NCBI GenBank assembly: GCA_020851465.1
Contig: JADZCR010000006.1
Span: 558,001-622,000 of the forward strand
Length of the DNA stretch: 64,000 nucleotides
Reading direction: 5' to 3'
From: Phycisphaeraceae bacterium
GTDB lineage: Bacteria > Planctomycetota > Phycisphaerae > Phycisphaerales > Phycisphaeraceae
The notes beneath the pieces were generated by a model, which had not been told where the DNA came from, ran no database searches, and worked only from the letters and a program-made list of their open reading frames with translations. The position numbers and the translations under genes were made by a program. Below, piece after piece: positions 17,406 through 25,988 of the stretch (position 1 is the first letter of the stretch; every line of letters begins with the position of its first letter).

Positions 17406-17888
17406 ATGCCAAGGCTCGATGTAATAAAGCCGCGAATCACCGAGGCACCTGCCTCCTTACTTATGATCAGTCACTGTGTCCCACAGCCGGAAGGTAGCGT
17501 GGACCGGGTTGCGGCTTGGGATCTGTTAAACGAAGCTGCATCCCTTGGTGTTGTGTACCTCGCGTGTTTACATGATGGGCCGGTGAGTCTGACGCAATGG
17601 CGACGGTTGACATGGCTTGCGGAGGTAATTGTGCTTGAGTATCCCTCGCTCAAGACACGCCTGATGCGTTACATATCGGAAGTCAGGGCTGTCAGTACTG
17701 CCGCCGAGGACTTGCGCCCTCTTATTTCCATTTGGCAACGTGAGATGCTGTTCAATGCGGTAATCTGCACACGCCCCGCCTTTGAAGGAATGATCCAGCC
17801 ACACACATTGATTTCGCCAAATACATCAATAGATCACGAATCGGGACCGATCTCTATTCCCATACAGACCTATGCCAAGGCTGCGTAA
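17406..17888 (+). CDS. Stand-alone N-terminal domain of a TIGR03087-like glycosyltransferase
   Basis: A 160-residue protein. The ATG at 17406 has GGAAGGA upstream; the frame extends to a GTG at 17340, but that extension is low-complexity. The sequence reads like the start of the exosortase-associated GT4 family: S-L-L-M-I-S-H-C-V-P-Q-P-E-G-S, then D-R-V-A-A-W-D-L-L-N-E-A and VYLACLHDGPVSLTQWRRL, then FNAVICTRPAFEGM. The second, nucleotide-sugar-binding half with the E-x7-E motif is absent. It is either a decayed glycosyltransferase or a domain kept alone for some other role. Its place directly after the kinase fits the usual order of such loci. The family call is by pattern only. Confidence 0.6.
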   Translation: MPRLDVIKPRITEAPASLLMISHCVPQPEGSVDRVAAWDLLNEAASLGVVYLACLHDGPVSLTQWRRLTWLAEVIVLEYPSLKTRLMRYISEVRAVSTAAEDLRPLISIWQREMLFNAVICTRPAFEGMIQPHTLISPNTSIDHESGPISIPIQTYAKAA

Positions 17889-17950
17889 ATCCACCGAACA
17901 TGGGCACCTATCGCCTTCCCATAGTCGTCAAGCACAGCTAATCTTTGTAC

Positions 17951-19867
17951 ATGCCGTGGCAACCTCTGATTGAGAATAAGCGCCTGCGTGAATGGGTCAT
18001 TGCGGGTCTCATGCTGGCTCTATTGGCGGGGACGCTTGGCTTGGCGTATATCGCTGTGCGGAAGCAGACGAAGTCTATCGCCATCGAAGGTTGGAGTACT
18101 CGACTTCAGCAGGTTGGAACCCTTGAGATCGAAATCCCGGAAGAATGGGCCAATCGCGCTATAACAACTCCGACAACAGGGTTTGAATCATTCCAAATTT
18201 TTGCCCCGGCAAATCAAAGCGGATCCCACTTATTGATTGGATCGCTACGGTTCGCCATACCCCGCTCGCCTGACGAAGCTCTGGCACTGGCACAAAGTGG
18301 TCTTCGTCTGTTTGGAACCAACTTTCAAATTGTCGAACGCAGCGGCGTTCGCGCACATCTGATGGTGGGAAGACAGTTCACCGCCATTGAACGCAGCCAT
18401 TCCGACACAATCGAACATTTTTTAGGCGTACTGACTGAAGATGGCCGCCGCTATTGGGTTGTGTACCTGCGGATGAACTCGCCACAGCGTAATGCCCAAG
18501 CTGCTCTTGTGAACGATCACGCTGCATTCCAAGAAATTCTGCTTTCTGCCATCGACCACGAGTTTCGAGACGCGGTCTCCGATGACTTCAAAGATGCGGG
18601 TCTTCCTTCGGATGATCCCACTTTAAAAGAGATTGAAGGTTTGGGGCCGCGTGTATCTATCAGTGAGGGATTCGATCGTCCGGTCACACTGGTGCCGGTT
18701 GATGAGTCACCTGCATTACGTCTTTTTCGCGTACGTGGCAGTGTTGATCCGGGTATCGATGCAGGGAGTCATCCGCTGAGTCCGGACACCATATTTCGGC
18801 TTGAATTTCTCAAGGTGATGAATCGAGCAGCTTCAGCACAGGAGATCGCTCGGACCAAGATCGGAATGGATGACGCATGGAGGGTAACATTCGCATTCAA
18901 CTCCACAGCTCCTTCAGAGTTGATTCGTGAGTTGTGGTACACGCGTCCCAAGCCGGGGTACGGACTGCTGATTGAGATCGTAACGGAACGCGAAGGCTTG
19001 GCGAGCTGTCGTATTCTATTGCCGCGAATTATCGATGAATTGAAGCAACCTGCCGAAAATACAGACAGCTCGGAACCCAAATCAACATTCGAGGAAGCTG
19101 CCAAGCGTGGAAGCGTTCTGGCACGTGAAATCTCAATCGCGGCTAGACAACACCACTCCCCGGGAGCTATCTACTATCGAATCGACGCCAAAGGCGGGGG
19201 AACGGAAGACGCATTGGGTTATCGCATCGATGAAAGGCTGCCGGTACCAGACAAGAAAACTCTTGCCGGACAGCGGTTGATCGTGATTCATGGCGAACGG
19301 ACGATTACTGCACGATGGCAAATGAGCGAGGATGGCCATCAGTTTCGATGGCAACAGCAGTGGCGTACACGTCGTCCGACGTCAAAAGGCGAAGAGTTGC
19401 TCGTGCAGCAGGAACTTGATCTGGATAATGGCAAACTGCGCATGCTCGATGTGGGAGGGAAAAAGGACGTTTGGGTCGCCACTTTGCCAGACTCTTATTT
19501 GGGCCCAATGCTGGATGATATTTGGAGCCAGGAAGGGACAACTACCCGCGATCCTGCCCTGCTGTGGGTGACTCCGGAGGGCGATCCGCCGATAGCCTGT
19601 ATAGTCCAATCGAAAGCTGTGGCAGCAGGTAATAACGATGCCGCCATACTGGTGAGTTGGAGGCCATTGTTACGAATGGATGCTGACATACAGGTGTTCG
19701 ACTCCAGCGGACATTTATTACAGGCCGATGTCAACATTTCAGGGTCACCCGCGGGAGAGGCGGTGCGTACTCTCCATCGTGTTAAACGAGAGGAATTGCT
19801 CAAGACATTTCCTCAGATCAAAGTTGATCCCCCGTCTGCAAGTTCAACACAGCCCAGAGATCGGTAA
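17951..19867 (+). CDS. Membrane-anchored exported protein of the EPS operon, unknown family
   Basis: A protein of about 638 residues with one N-terminal membrane helix (WVIAGLMLALLAGTLGLAYI, roughly 13-34) and a large outer part. That part seems to contain two mixed alpha/beta domains of about 150 residues (roughly 45-190 and 205-380) and a third beta-rich domain (about 395-600) that ends with IQVFDSSGHLLQADV. The same ending pattern occurs in the next gene. The domain breaks are my reading of strand/helix rhythm, not a database hit. The ATG at 17951 is preferred over a TTG two codons upstream. The following gene starts 6 bp after its stop. Function unknown. Confidence 0.75.
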   Translation: MPWQPLIENKRLREWVIAGLMLALLAGTLGLAYIAVRKQTKSIAIEGWSTRLQQVGTLEIEIPEEWANRAITTPTTGFESFQIFAPANQSGSHLLIGSLRFAIPRSPDEALALAQSGLRLFGTNFQIVERSGVRAHLMVGRQFTAIERSHSDTIEHFLGVLTEDGRRYWVVYLRMNSPQRNAQAALVNDHAAFQEILLSAIDHEFRDAVSDDFKDAGLPSDDPTLKEIEGLGPRVSISEGFDRPVTLVPVDESPALRLFRVRGSVDPGIDAGSHPLSPDTIFRLEFLKVMNRAASAQEIARTKIGMDDAWRVTFAFNSTAPSELIRELWYTRPKPGYGLLIEIVTEREGLASCRILLPRIIDELKQPAENTDSSEPKSTFEEAAKRGSVLAREISIAARQHHSPGAIYYRIDAKGGGTEDALGYRIDERLPVPDKKTLAGQRLIVIHGERTITARWQMSEDGHQFRWQQQWRTRRPTSKGEELLVQQELDLDNGKLRMLDVGGKKDVWVATLPDSYLGPMLDDIWSQEGTTTRDPALLWVTPEGDPPIACIVQSKAVAAGNNDAAILVSWRPLLRMDADIQVFDSSGHLLQADVNISGSPAGEAVRTLHRVKREELLKTFPQIKVDPPSASSTQPRDR

Positions 19868-19873
19868 TCATCC

Positions 19874-21301
19874 ATGCAAGCGAAACGCCAAAACATCACG
19901 ATATTTTTTGTCACACTGCTAATGATTGTTTGCAGTACACATGCGGAAGAAAACAGCAACCCACCGACAATCAACACTAATCTGTTATCACTCAAAATAT
20001 GGCGTGAGAATTCCTATGGCCTGCAGTTGAATCCGCCGTTAGGCTACCGAGTTCTCGAACAGAATATGGATGATGCGCTTTTGCGCATGCTTGGCCCGAA
20101 TCGAGACGCCATTAACCTCTACATCAAAAAAAGCGACGATCCGCTCAACATGGACCGGCTTGAAGAATTGACAATCGGCCAGATCGGCATGCTGAATCCA
20201 TCAGCGGTCATCCTTGGCGAACCGCAAGCCAAGCATACACGTCGCATTGGTGGTGCTCCGGGACTTCTGATTTATTTCCGTTTTCCTGCAAAAAAAGGTG
20301 GATTCTGGGTTCTCGGCCAAGCATTCATGCAAATCAGTCCTACCACACTTGCGTTGCTCCAGTTGGACGTGGATGAAACCAAGCTTGCAGATGTTCGTCC
20401 GACCTATGAAGCGATTCTCGATTCAATGGCCGTCGAATCACAGGAACAGATTGAAAAAGATCGCAATGCGATGATGGCCGCCGCCACGGAATGGAAGCAG
20501 TCAATTAATGCTGAAACTATCAAGAAAGCACTCGTTGCCGAACAATGGCTGAGAATCTACGACATGGTGGTCACGGCAAAAGACGCCAAGCCGACCGAAC
20601 GTGATATTGGCTATATGCGTATCACTCAAGAGCCGGATAAGCGGCTCGACAATCAGGGATTTCATGTGTTGATCCAGGGGCGGATGTTGGTGGACTCCCA
20701 TGCTTATGACACGCAGGCAGACTTTTTCGTCAGCAATGACCTGTCGGAAGAACTCTGGTCAGTCAAGACCACCCATCGTGTCCTTAAAAAAGATCAAAAA
20801 TTAGATGCCGTCGCTCAAGCTGCGATGGCGGATATGAATACCAATGCAGAGACCGGCGTGCGATCGCGCGGCCAAATCAACGTTAAACGAACAGACCGAT
20901 CGGGAAATAAGGACTTCAAGTGGGATCAGCCGGGGACCGCTCCTCTTCCAGCCACTCAGCCTGGAGATAAACCCCCTGTACAACAGGAACCACTGCCATT
21001 TGTTTACCTTTCCCAGGTCGAATTGCAAATGCTCGATACGCTGCTTCCTCACAAGAAGCCTCTGAGTATTGGCTTTTACGCCTACTCAGCCGCAACGGGA
21101 AAAGTGTCGTTTCGGACAGAACGTGTCGAACCTCGCAAGAATGGATCGTGTCTGGTTTACTCACGAGTAAGTCCTGAACAACCAGAGCAGGTCAGTGAGT
21201 TTGATGCGACAGGAAAACTTGTGAAGCGAGTTTTACCTAATGGCCAAGTGATCGTCCCTACATCGCCATCGGAACTCAAATCTCGTCGCCTGTTCAAATA
21301 G
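19874..21301 (+). CDS. Secreted protein of the EPS operon, unknown family
   Basis: A 475-residue protein with a signal peptide (about 1-24, cleavage after THA). The mature part has one domain of about 150 residues (GLQLNPPLGYRVLEQ onward, possibly PsbP/DcrB-like) and a C-terminal beta-rich domain with a Pro-rich linker near 358-375. Its last strand VSEFDATGKLVKRVL resembles the end of the upstream protein (IQVFDSSGHLLQADV), and both share an M-L-D-x-[IL] segment 85-100 residues earlier. I infer that the two are distant paralogues or partners. It is the last gene of the operon, and its stop overlaps the end of the converging sulfotransferase-like gene. Confidence 0.75.
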   Translation: MQAKRQNITIFFVTLLMIVCSTHAEENSNPPTINTNLLSLKIWRENSYGLQLNPPLGYRVLEQNMDDALLRMLGPNRDAINLYIKKSDDPLNMDRLEELTIGQIGMLNPSAVILGEPQAKHTRRIGGAPGLLIYFRFPAKKGGFWVLGQAFMQISPTTLALLQLDVDETKLADVRPTYEAILDSMAVESQEQIEKDRNAMMAAATEWKQSINAETIKKALVAEQWLRIYDMVVTAKDAKPTERDIGYMRITQEPDKRLDNQGFHVLIQGRMLVDSHAYDTQADFFVSNDLSEELWSVKTTHRVLKKDQKLDAVAQAAMADMNTNAETGVRSRGQINVKRTDRSGNKDFKWDQPGTAPLPATQPGDKPPVQQEPLPFVYLSQVELQMLDTLLPHKKPLSIGFYAYSAATGKVSFRTERVEPRKNGSCLVYSRVSPEQPEQVSEFDATGKLVKRVLPNGQVIVPTSPSELKSRRLFK

Positions 21302-21878
21302 GTCGGCAGCAAAAGTGTTGCAGGGCTGGATCCACTACGCGGGACATCGCATGGACATTGAGACCGCCTCCCAGAAACCGATCCATGATCGCTGCGATAG
21401 AGGCTGGTGAAGCGATTGCTCTCTCGTAATCGATTTTGCGGACACGAAACTGTGGCTGTGTTTTGATCCACGCATCCGTTTCTTGAATTTGTCGGCTATA
21501 AATCTTCGCAAGCTTTTCGTTCGGTAGTTCCGCTCCGGTTCTGCCGAGTCGGGCAAGCATCGCGGCCTGTGATGCAAGCACATCCCGCATCTCACGGCGT
21601 ATAAAAATCACGCGATACTCAACTCCCTCCGGCAGCATGGGGATGAGTTGATATATCACCTTGACCGCTTTACCTACGGCACTATTACACCACAAGGCAT
21701 CTGTCGCTGTTCGTTTTACCGCATCGAGTTCAAAGTACCCCAAAGGATTGCTGACATCGGTTGGGCGCACATCATCTATCAACGGTTCAATACCACCTGC
21801 GGCCAACATCTGCATGACCATAGACGTACCGGAACGTGGTAACCCCGTGACTACCGTAATCCACGGACGCGTGATCAT
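21294..21878 (-). CDS. Sulfotransferase-like P-loop protein
   Basis: A 194-residue protein with the 5'-PSB loop of sulfotransferases at the N-terminus, VVTGLPRSGTSMVMQML (about 9-25), the site that holds PAPS. A second motif resembling the 3'-phosphate-binding strand is YRVIFIRREMRDVLASQ (about 87-103). It is short for the family, and I cannot locate a convincing catalytic His, so activity is uncertain. It could sulfate a surface glycan, which would suit the converging EPS operon and the sulfatases in the window, but that is inference. It starts 3 bp after the upstream lipoprotein gene. Confidence 0.75.
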   Translation of the reverse strand: MITRPWITVVTGLPRSGTSMVMQMLAAGGIEPLIDDVRPTDVSNPLGYFELDAVKRTATDALWCNSAVGKAVKVIYQLIPMLPEGVEYRVIFIRREMRDVLASQAAMLARLGRTGAELPNEKLAKIYSRQIQETDAWIKTQPQFRVRKIDYERAIASPASIAAIMDRFLGGGLNVHAMSRVVDPALQHFCCRPI

Positions 21879-21881
21879 GAT

Positions 21882-22376
21882 TTAATCGGGGATGACGAAG
21901 GTGCCGCCTCGATGAGGCATCGGTTTTCCCGAGAGTACCTTCTGTAGTCGGGTGATAAATACGGACTCAAGCTCGCGGGAGCCAAACCTGCCGCCTTGGA
22001 GTGTGATTGCAATCACACCTTTACGCAATTCCCAAGCGAGAATCTCGATCGTCCGTCCATCTGGCGCAAGGGCGTTGGCATGGATCGGTTCCCGCTGCAG
22101 AATAGTAATATTGGATGCTGAGATTGAAAGCAAACCCCAGTGAACTTTTTTGATGGTGCGTGGAATATCCGTAGGTAACCGCTCATATTCGCCATTGACT
22201 TCCGCATATGAACCTTGAGTAAACCGATCATCGATGATGCCGGGTTGCGTCATCGCAGCGACGGGTCGGATTTTCACTTTTGGCGTACAGCCTTGGATAA
22301 CTGATAAAACCGCCATCATCCAGAGTGCGCTCTCCACGAGGATTTGCACGGAGTGGTTTTTTATCCTTGATTGCAT
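21882..22376 (-). CDS. Lipoprotein of unknown function
   Basis: A 164-residue exported protein with a hydrophobic N-terminus and a lipobox SVIQGC giving Cys30. The mature part is a small alpha/beta domain with a regular pattern (ILAWELRKGVIAITLQGGRFGSRELESVFITRLQKVLSG) and no motif I recognise. It is divergent from phoH, with 59 bp between the starts, and is followed 3 bp later by the sulfotransferase-like gene. The close spacing indicates one transcript. Confidence 0.65.
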   Translation of the reverse strand: MQSRIKNHSVQILVESALWMMAVLSVIQGCTPKVKIRPVAAMTQPGIIDDRFTQGSYAEVNGEYERLPTDIPRTIKKVHWGLLSISASNITILQREPIHANALAPDGRTIEILAWELRKGVIAITLQGGRFGSRELESVFITRLQKVLSGKPMPHRGGTFVIPD

Positions 22377-22435
22377 CAGGCGGGTAGAATAATAAAGGTA
22401 AAGAACCCCGCCAAACTAGGAGGAGTGTTTCGGCA

Positions 22436-23461
22436 TTGGAACTGACTATCAGCTTGCCACACGGCGACCAACGACTGGCCATGACCGGTTCGGGCGAACG
22501 AAATCTTAAAATCATCCGCGAAGGCCTGGGGGTCAATATTTCGGCCCGTAATGAATCGCTGAAGATCAGTGGTGAGAGCGATGCGGTAGGTCGAGCTGCT
22601 CATGTGATCGAACAGCTTGCGGAAGCTGCAAAACGTAACCGCCCTCTGACCCGTCAACAGGTGATTGATAGTATCGCAGCGGCGACACGTCACTCTCACA
22701 GCCGCGGGCCAGGGAGCTTGCACATAGACCGCCAACACCAGCGGCATCAGTCAGAATCCAATAACGGTGATGGAGAAGATGGCACGGAACTAGAGGTCTA
22801 TCTTGGTGGCCGACAAATCACAGCCATGACCACGGGGCAGCGACGCTACCTCACCGCAATGTACCAGCATGATCTGACGTTCTGCATCGGTCCAGCAGGA
22901 ACTGGCAAAACATACCTCGCGGTTGCAGCCGCTGTTGCAATGCTCCGTCGAGGTCAGGTTCGCAAGCTCATGCTGGTACGTCCCGCGGTCGAAGCTGGCG
23001 AAAAACTTGGGTTTCTTCCCGGCGATATGCAGCAGAAAGTCAATCCCTACCTTCGCCCCCTGCTCGACGCGCTGCATGACATGATGGACTTCGAGCAAAT
23101 TCAACGTTTCATGGCGACCGACGTAATTGAGATTATTCCACTCGCTTTCATGCGAGGTCGAACACTTAATGATGCCGCTGTAATCCTTGATGAGGCACAA
23201 AACACAACTCGCTCGCAGATGCTCATGTTCCTTACGCGACTTGGTCACGGCAGTAAGATGGTCGTAACCGGCGATACGTCGCAGATCGATCTTGAGGAAC
23301 CAAGGGAATCAGGGTTGATTGACGCCGCTCGACGGCTTATCCGCGTTACTGGCATCGGGTTTGTTACGCTAGAGCAAACGGATATCGTCCGCCACAGCCT
23401 TGTTCAACGTATCGTCGAGGCCTATGCCCCGCCAAAAGAGTCCAATAGGCTAGATAAGTAA
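22436..23461 (+). CDS. phoH: PhoH family ATPase
   Basis: A 341-residue cytoplasmic P-loop ATPase of the PhoH-like (PhoL/YbeZ) type, usually tied to RNA metabolism and ribosome maturation through YbeY. An N-terminal KH-like region (about 1-75: RNLKIIREGLGVNISARNESLKISG) precedes the ATPase. Walker A is IGPAGTGKT near 150; downstream come RPAVEAGEKLGFLPGDMQQK, the Walker B AVILDEAQNTT, and VTGDTSQIDL. The start is a TTG at 22436; AGGAGG lies about 10 nt upstream. The 7TM-HD gene follows, as is common, but the usual ybeY neighbour is absent. Confidence 0.94.
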   Translation: MELTISLPHGDQRLAMTGSGERNLKIIREGLGVNISARNESLKISGESDAVGRAAHVIEQLAEAAKRNRPLTRQQVIDSIAAATRHSHSRGPGSLHIDRQHQRHQSESNNGDGEDGTELEVYLGGRQITAMTTGQRRYLTAMYQHDLTFCIGPAGTGKTYLAVAAAVAMLRRGQVRKLMLVRPAVEAGEKLGFLPGDMQQKVNPYLRPLLDALHDMMDFEQIQRFMATDVIEIIPLAFMRGRTLNDAAVILDEAQNTTRSQMLMFLTRLGHGSKMVVTGDTSQIDLEEPRESGLIDAARRLIRVTGIGFVTLEQTDIVRHSLVQRIVEAYAPPKESNRLDK

Positions 23462-23654
23462 TTCATAGGATGGAGTTTATAGACTCGGTTAAAGGCTCGG
23501 AGATCAAGTCAATTCTGAGAGTCCAAAACTAGGCAAGGCCGATAATTCTTCGAGCGAACTCAAAGTCTGCCATGGCACGCCGCCGGAATTAAGCGACTAC
23601 AATAAATACACCATTGTCGGCCGATGAATAACAGGCCCGTGTTGATCGCTTTTC

Positions 23655-25970
23655 ATGCAACTTTTTCGCCAGCACAACTCGCTGCGCCGACAGGAAGTTC
23701 GTCGTGCATTACCGAAGGAGCCGCCGTCGTGGCTGGCGTGGACCCGTCGGAAAGATGTCCTGTGGGCCATCCTACTGGCAGTCACACTCGGAGCGATCGC
23801 GGGGTTAACCGCTCTTCGCGCGCAACATCGCTTGAATTACGCGGAAGGCCAGATCGTGTCAGATTCGATCGTGGCGCGTGCGGAGTTTAAAGCCCGCAAT
23901 GAAGCTGCGACGGAAACAGCGAAGAAAGCTGCAGCCGCACGTGAGCCTTCCGTTTACTCGCCTAACCCTGCATTTATCTCCTTTGTGCAGGATCAATTTA
24001 ACTACCTTGCAAGCAAGGCCACGGACCCCAATGTCGCTGATGCCAGGCAATTTCCAGCTTCACTGGAAATGAAACCCGAAGCACTAACCCGACTGCGGTC
24101 CTTCTTCGCCGGCAATGGTCTGCCACAGGAACAATGGCTCGGACTGACACAACAATTCCGCGATGACCTGCTGACGCTAGCCATCCTTACACCGGACCGG
24201 GCTTTAATCGAACGTAATGAAAAGAACCCCGCCTACAAGATTGTGATCCAACATCCGCTGGGTGATCTGGAGGTAGTGCGAAGCGAAATCCTTAGCGTTG
24301 ATGACGCAATCGCTATTCGTGAACGAATCGACAGCAAGGCAGCGAAGCTCTTCTCCCCCCTGCTGCCTCGTGTAATCGCTGCGTTGATAAGCCAGAATAC
24401 GAATCCGACTTATGTTTTTAACGAGGAAGAGACAAAGCTGTGTAAACAAAGGGCCTCGGATCGGGAGCCTGTTGTTGAGAAGACATTTCGAGAGAACGAT
24501 GTGATTGTCGCAGCCGGCCGAAGAATCAACGCGGCCGATATCGAACTTCTGGAACTGGAGCGAGCTGCCTATGACACGAAGATTGATCAACAGAATCCCT
24601 GGATGCCGTGGATATCGGGTACAGGGCTTGTTGGTCTGATTATGCTCGTTAGTGCCAGCTTCTGGGCATATATCCTCGTGTACAATCCGCGTATCGCGGC
24701 AAACCCGATGAGAGGCATCGCCTTTACAGGCCTTGTGCTCTTAGCTCAGACCGCAGCTGTATCCGCAACCCTCGCCTATCCTCGATTGCTCTTTTTGACG
24801 GCAACACTCCCAACACTGATATCCGGCGTCGTACTGGCAATTGCATACGATCGGAGATTCGCCCTTACCGTTGGTGCGCTTCATACGCTGCTCATCATGA
24901 TTTCGCTCAATCTGCCAGCGACTTTTGGCTTCGTACTGCTCGCAGGCTTGGCTACCGCGATCAGCCAGCTCAATGAAGTACGCAGCCGCTCTAAACTTCC
25001 CTTAACCGGTCTCTGGTCTGGCTTGGCGATGGCATTGGCGGTATTTGTTACCGGCTTTGCTGCGCGACGACTCGATATCAACGCCTCGCTGCTCGACTCA
25101 TGCAAGGAAATCGGCCATGACGCGCTCTTTGCCCTCACAACCGGGCTGGCGGTTGGGTTGATCGTGCAGGGATTGTTACCGCTGATTGAACGATTGTTCC
25201 GCGTAACGACTGCGATGACACTCAAGGAACTCAACGAGACGACGCTTCCGCTCTTACGGCGTCTGGCGCAGGAAGCACCGGGAACGTACCAACACTCACT
25301 ACGTATCGCAGACATGGCAGAGGCCGCGGCCCAGACAATCGGAGCGGATGGGTTACTGTGTCGCGTAGGTGCGATGTATCACGACGTGGGCAAGATCAAT
25401 AAGCCGCACTATTTCGTGGAGAATCAGGCTGGCGGCCCCAACCGACATGAAAAACTATCCCCGGCAATGAGTGTGCTGATCATCATGGGGCATGTAAAAG
25501 ATGGTGTGGAGATGGCACGCGAATACCGCTTGCCGCAATCGATCCGACAATTCATTGAGACGCATCACGGCACCACGCTGGTTGAATATTTCTATCATGC
25601 TGCCAAGCAACAGCGAGGAGCTCAGGATGAGCCAGCGCCCAGCGAGTTTGAGTTCCGCTACGCGGGGCCAAAGCCGCAGACTCGAGAAGCTGCAATCATC
25701 ATGATCTGCGATGGTATTGAAGGCGCAGCCAGAGCGATGGCTGAACCCACGCACGCCAAGCTAGAACAGTTGGTACACAATATGTCCCAGAAACGGCTTG
25801 CTGATGGACAATTTGATGAGTGCAATATCACTCTTCAGGAGTTAAACAAAGTCGTTCACTCAATCGTTAAAACATTGGCCGCAATGTATCACGGTCGTAT
25901 CGCATATCCACAGGATGCCGATCCCCCACAGGTGGAGAATGAAGTTCGCCCCGTAACTGCTGCCTCGTGA
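23655..25970 (+). CDS. 7TM-HD family cyclic-dinucleotide phosphodiesterase (PgpH-like)
   Basis: A 771-residue membrane protein. A first helix (about 37-56) is followed by an extracytoplasmic 7TMR-HDED region (about 60-305), then a bundle of about seven helices (roughly 310-500) and a cytoplasmic HD domain. The HD motifs are visible: PGTYQHSLRIADMAEAAA, AMYHDVGKINKP, and ETHHGTTLVEYFYH, so metal ligands are conserved. In Listeria, PgpH hydrolyses c-di-AMP; I infer the same here. It follows phoH on the same strand after a 193-bp gap. The ATG at 23655 has no clear ribosome site. The C-terminus carries two further helices ending in a Val/Pro-rich tail. Confidence 0.92.
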   Translation: MQLFRQHNSLRRQEVRRALPKEPPSWLAWTRRKDVLWAILLAVTLGAIAGLTALRAQHRLNYAEGQIVSDSIVARAEFKARNEAATETAKKAAAAREPSVYSPNPAFISFVQDQFNYLASKATDPNVADARQFPASLEMKPEALTRLRSFFAGNGLPQEQWLGLTQQFRDDLLTLAILTPDRALIERNEKNPAYKIVIQHPLGDLEVVRSEILSVDDAIAIRERIDSKAAKLFSPLLPRVIAALISQNTNPTYVFNEEETKLCKQRASDREPVVEKTFRENDVIVAAGRRINAADIELLELERAAYDTKIDQQNPWMPWISGTGLVGLIMLVSASFWAYILVYNPRIAANPMRGIAFTGLVLLAQTAAVSATLAYPRLLFLTATLPTLISGVVLAIAYDRRFALTVGALHTLLIMISLNLPATFGFVLLAGLATAISQLNEVRSRSKLPLTGLWSGLAMALAVFVTGFAARRLDINASLLDSCKEIGHDALFALTTGLAVGLIVQGLLPLIERLFRVTTAMTLKELNETTLPLLRRLAQEAPGTYQHSLRIADMAEAAAQTIGADGLLCRVGAMYHDVGKINKPHYFVENQAGGPNRHEKLSPAMSVLIIMGHVKDGVEMAREYRLPQSIRQFIETHHGTTLVEYFYHAAKQQRGAQDEPAPSEFEFRYAGPKPQTREAAIIMICDGIEGAARAMAEPTHAKLEQLVHNMSQKRLADGQFDECNITLQELNKVVHSIVKTLAAMYHGRIAYPQDADPPQVENEVRPVTAAS

Positions 25971-25988
25971 TCTCTTACTACTTCTCCC

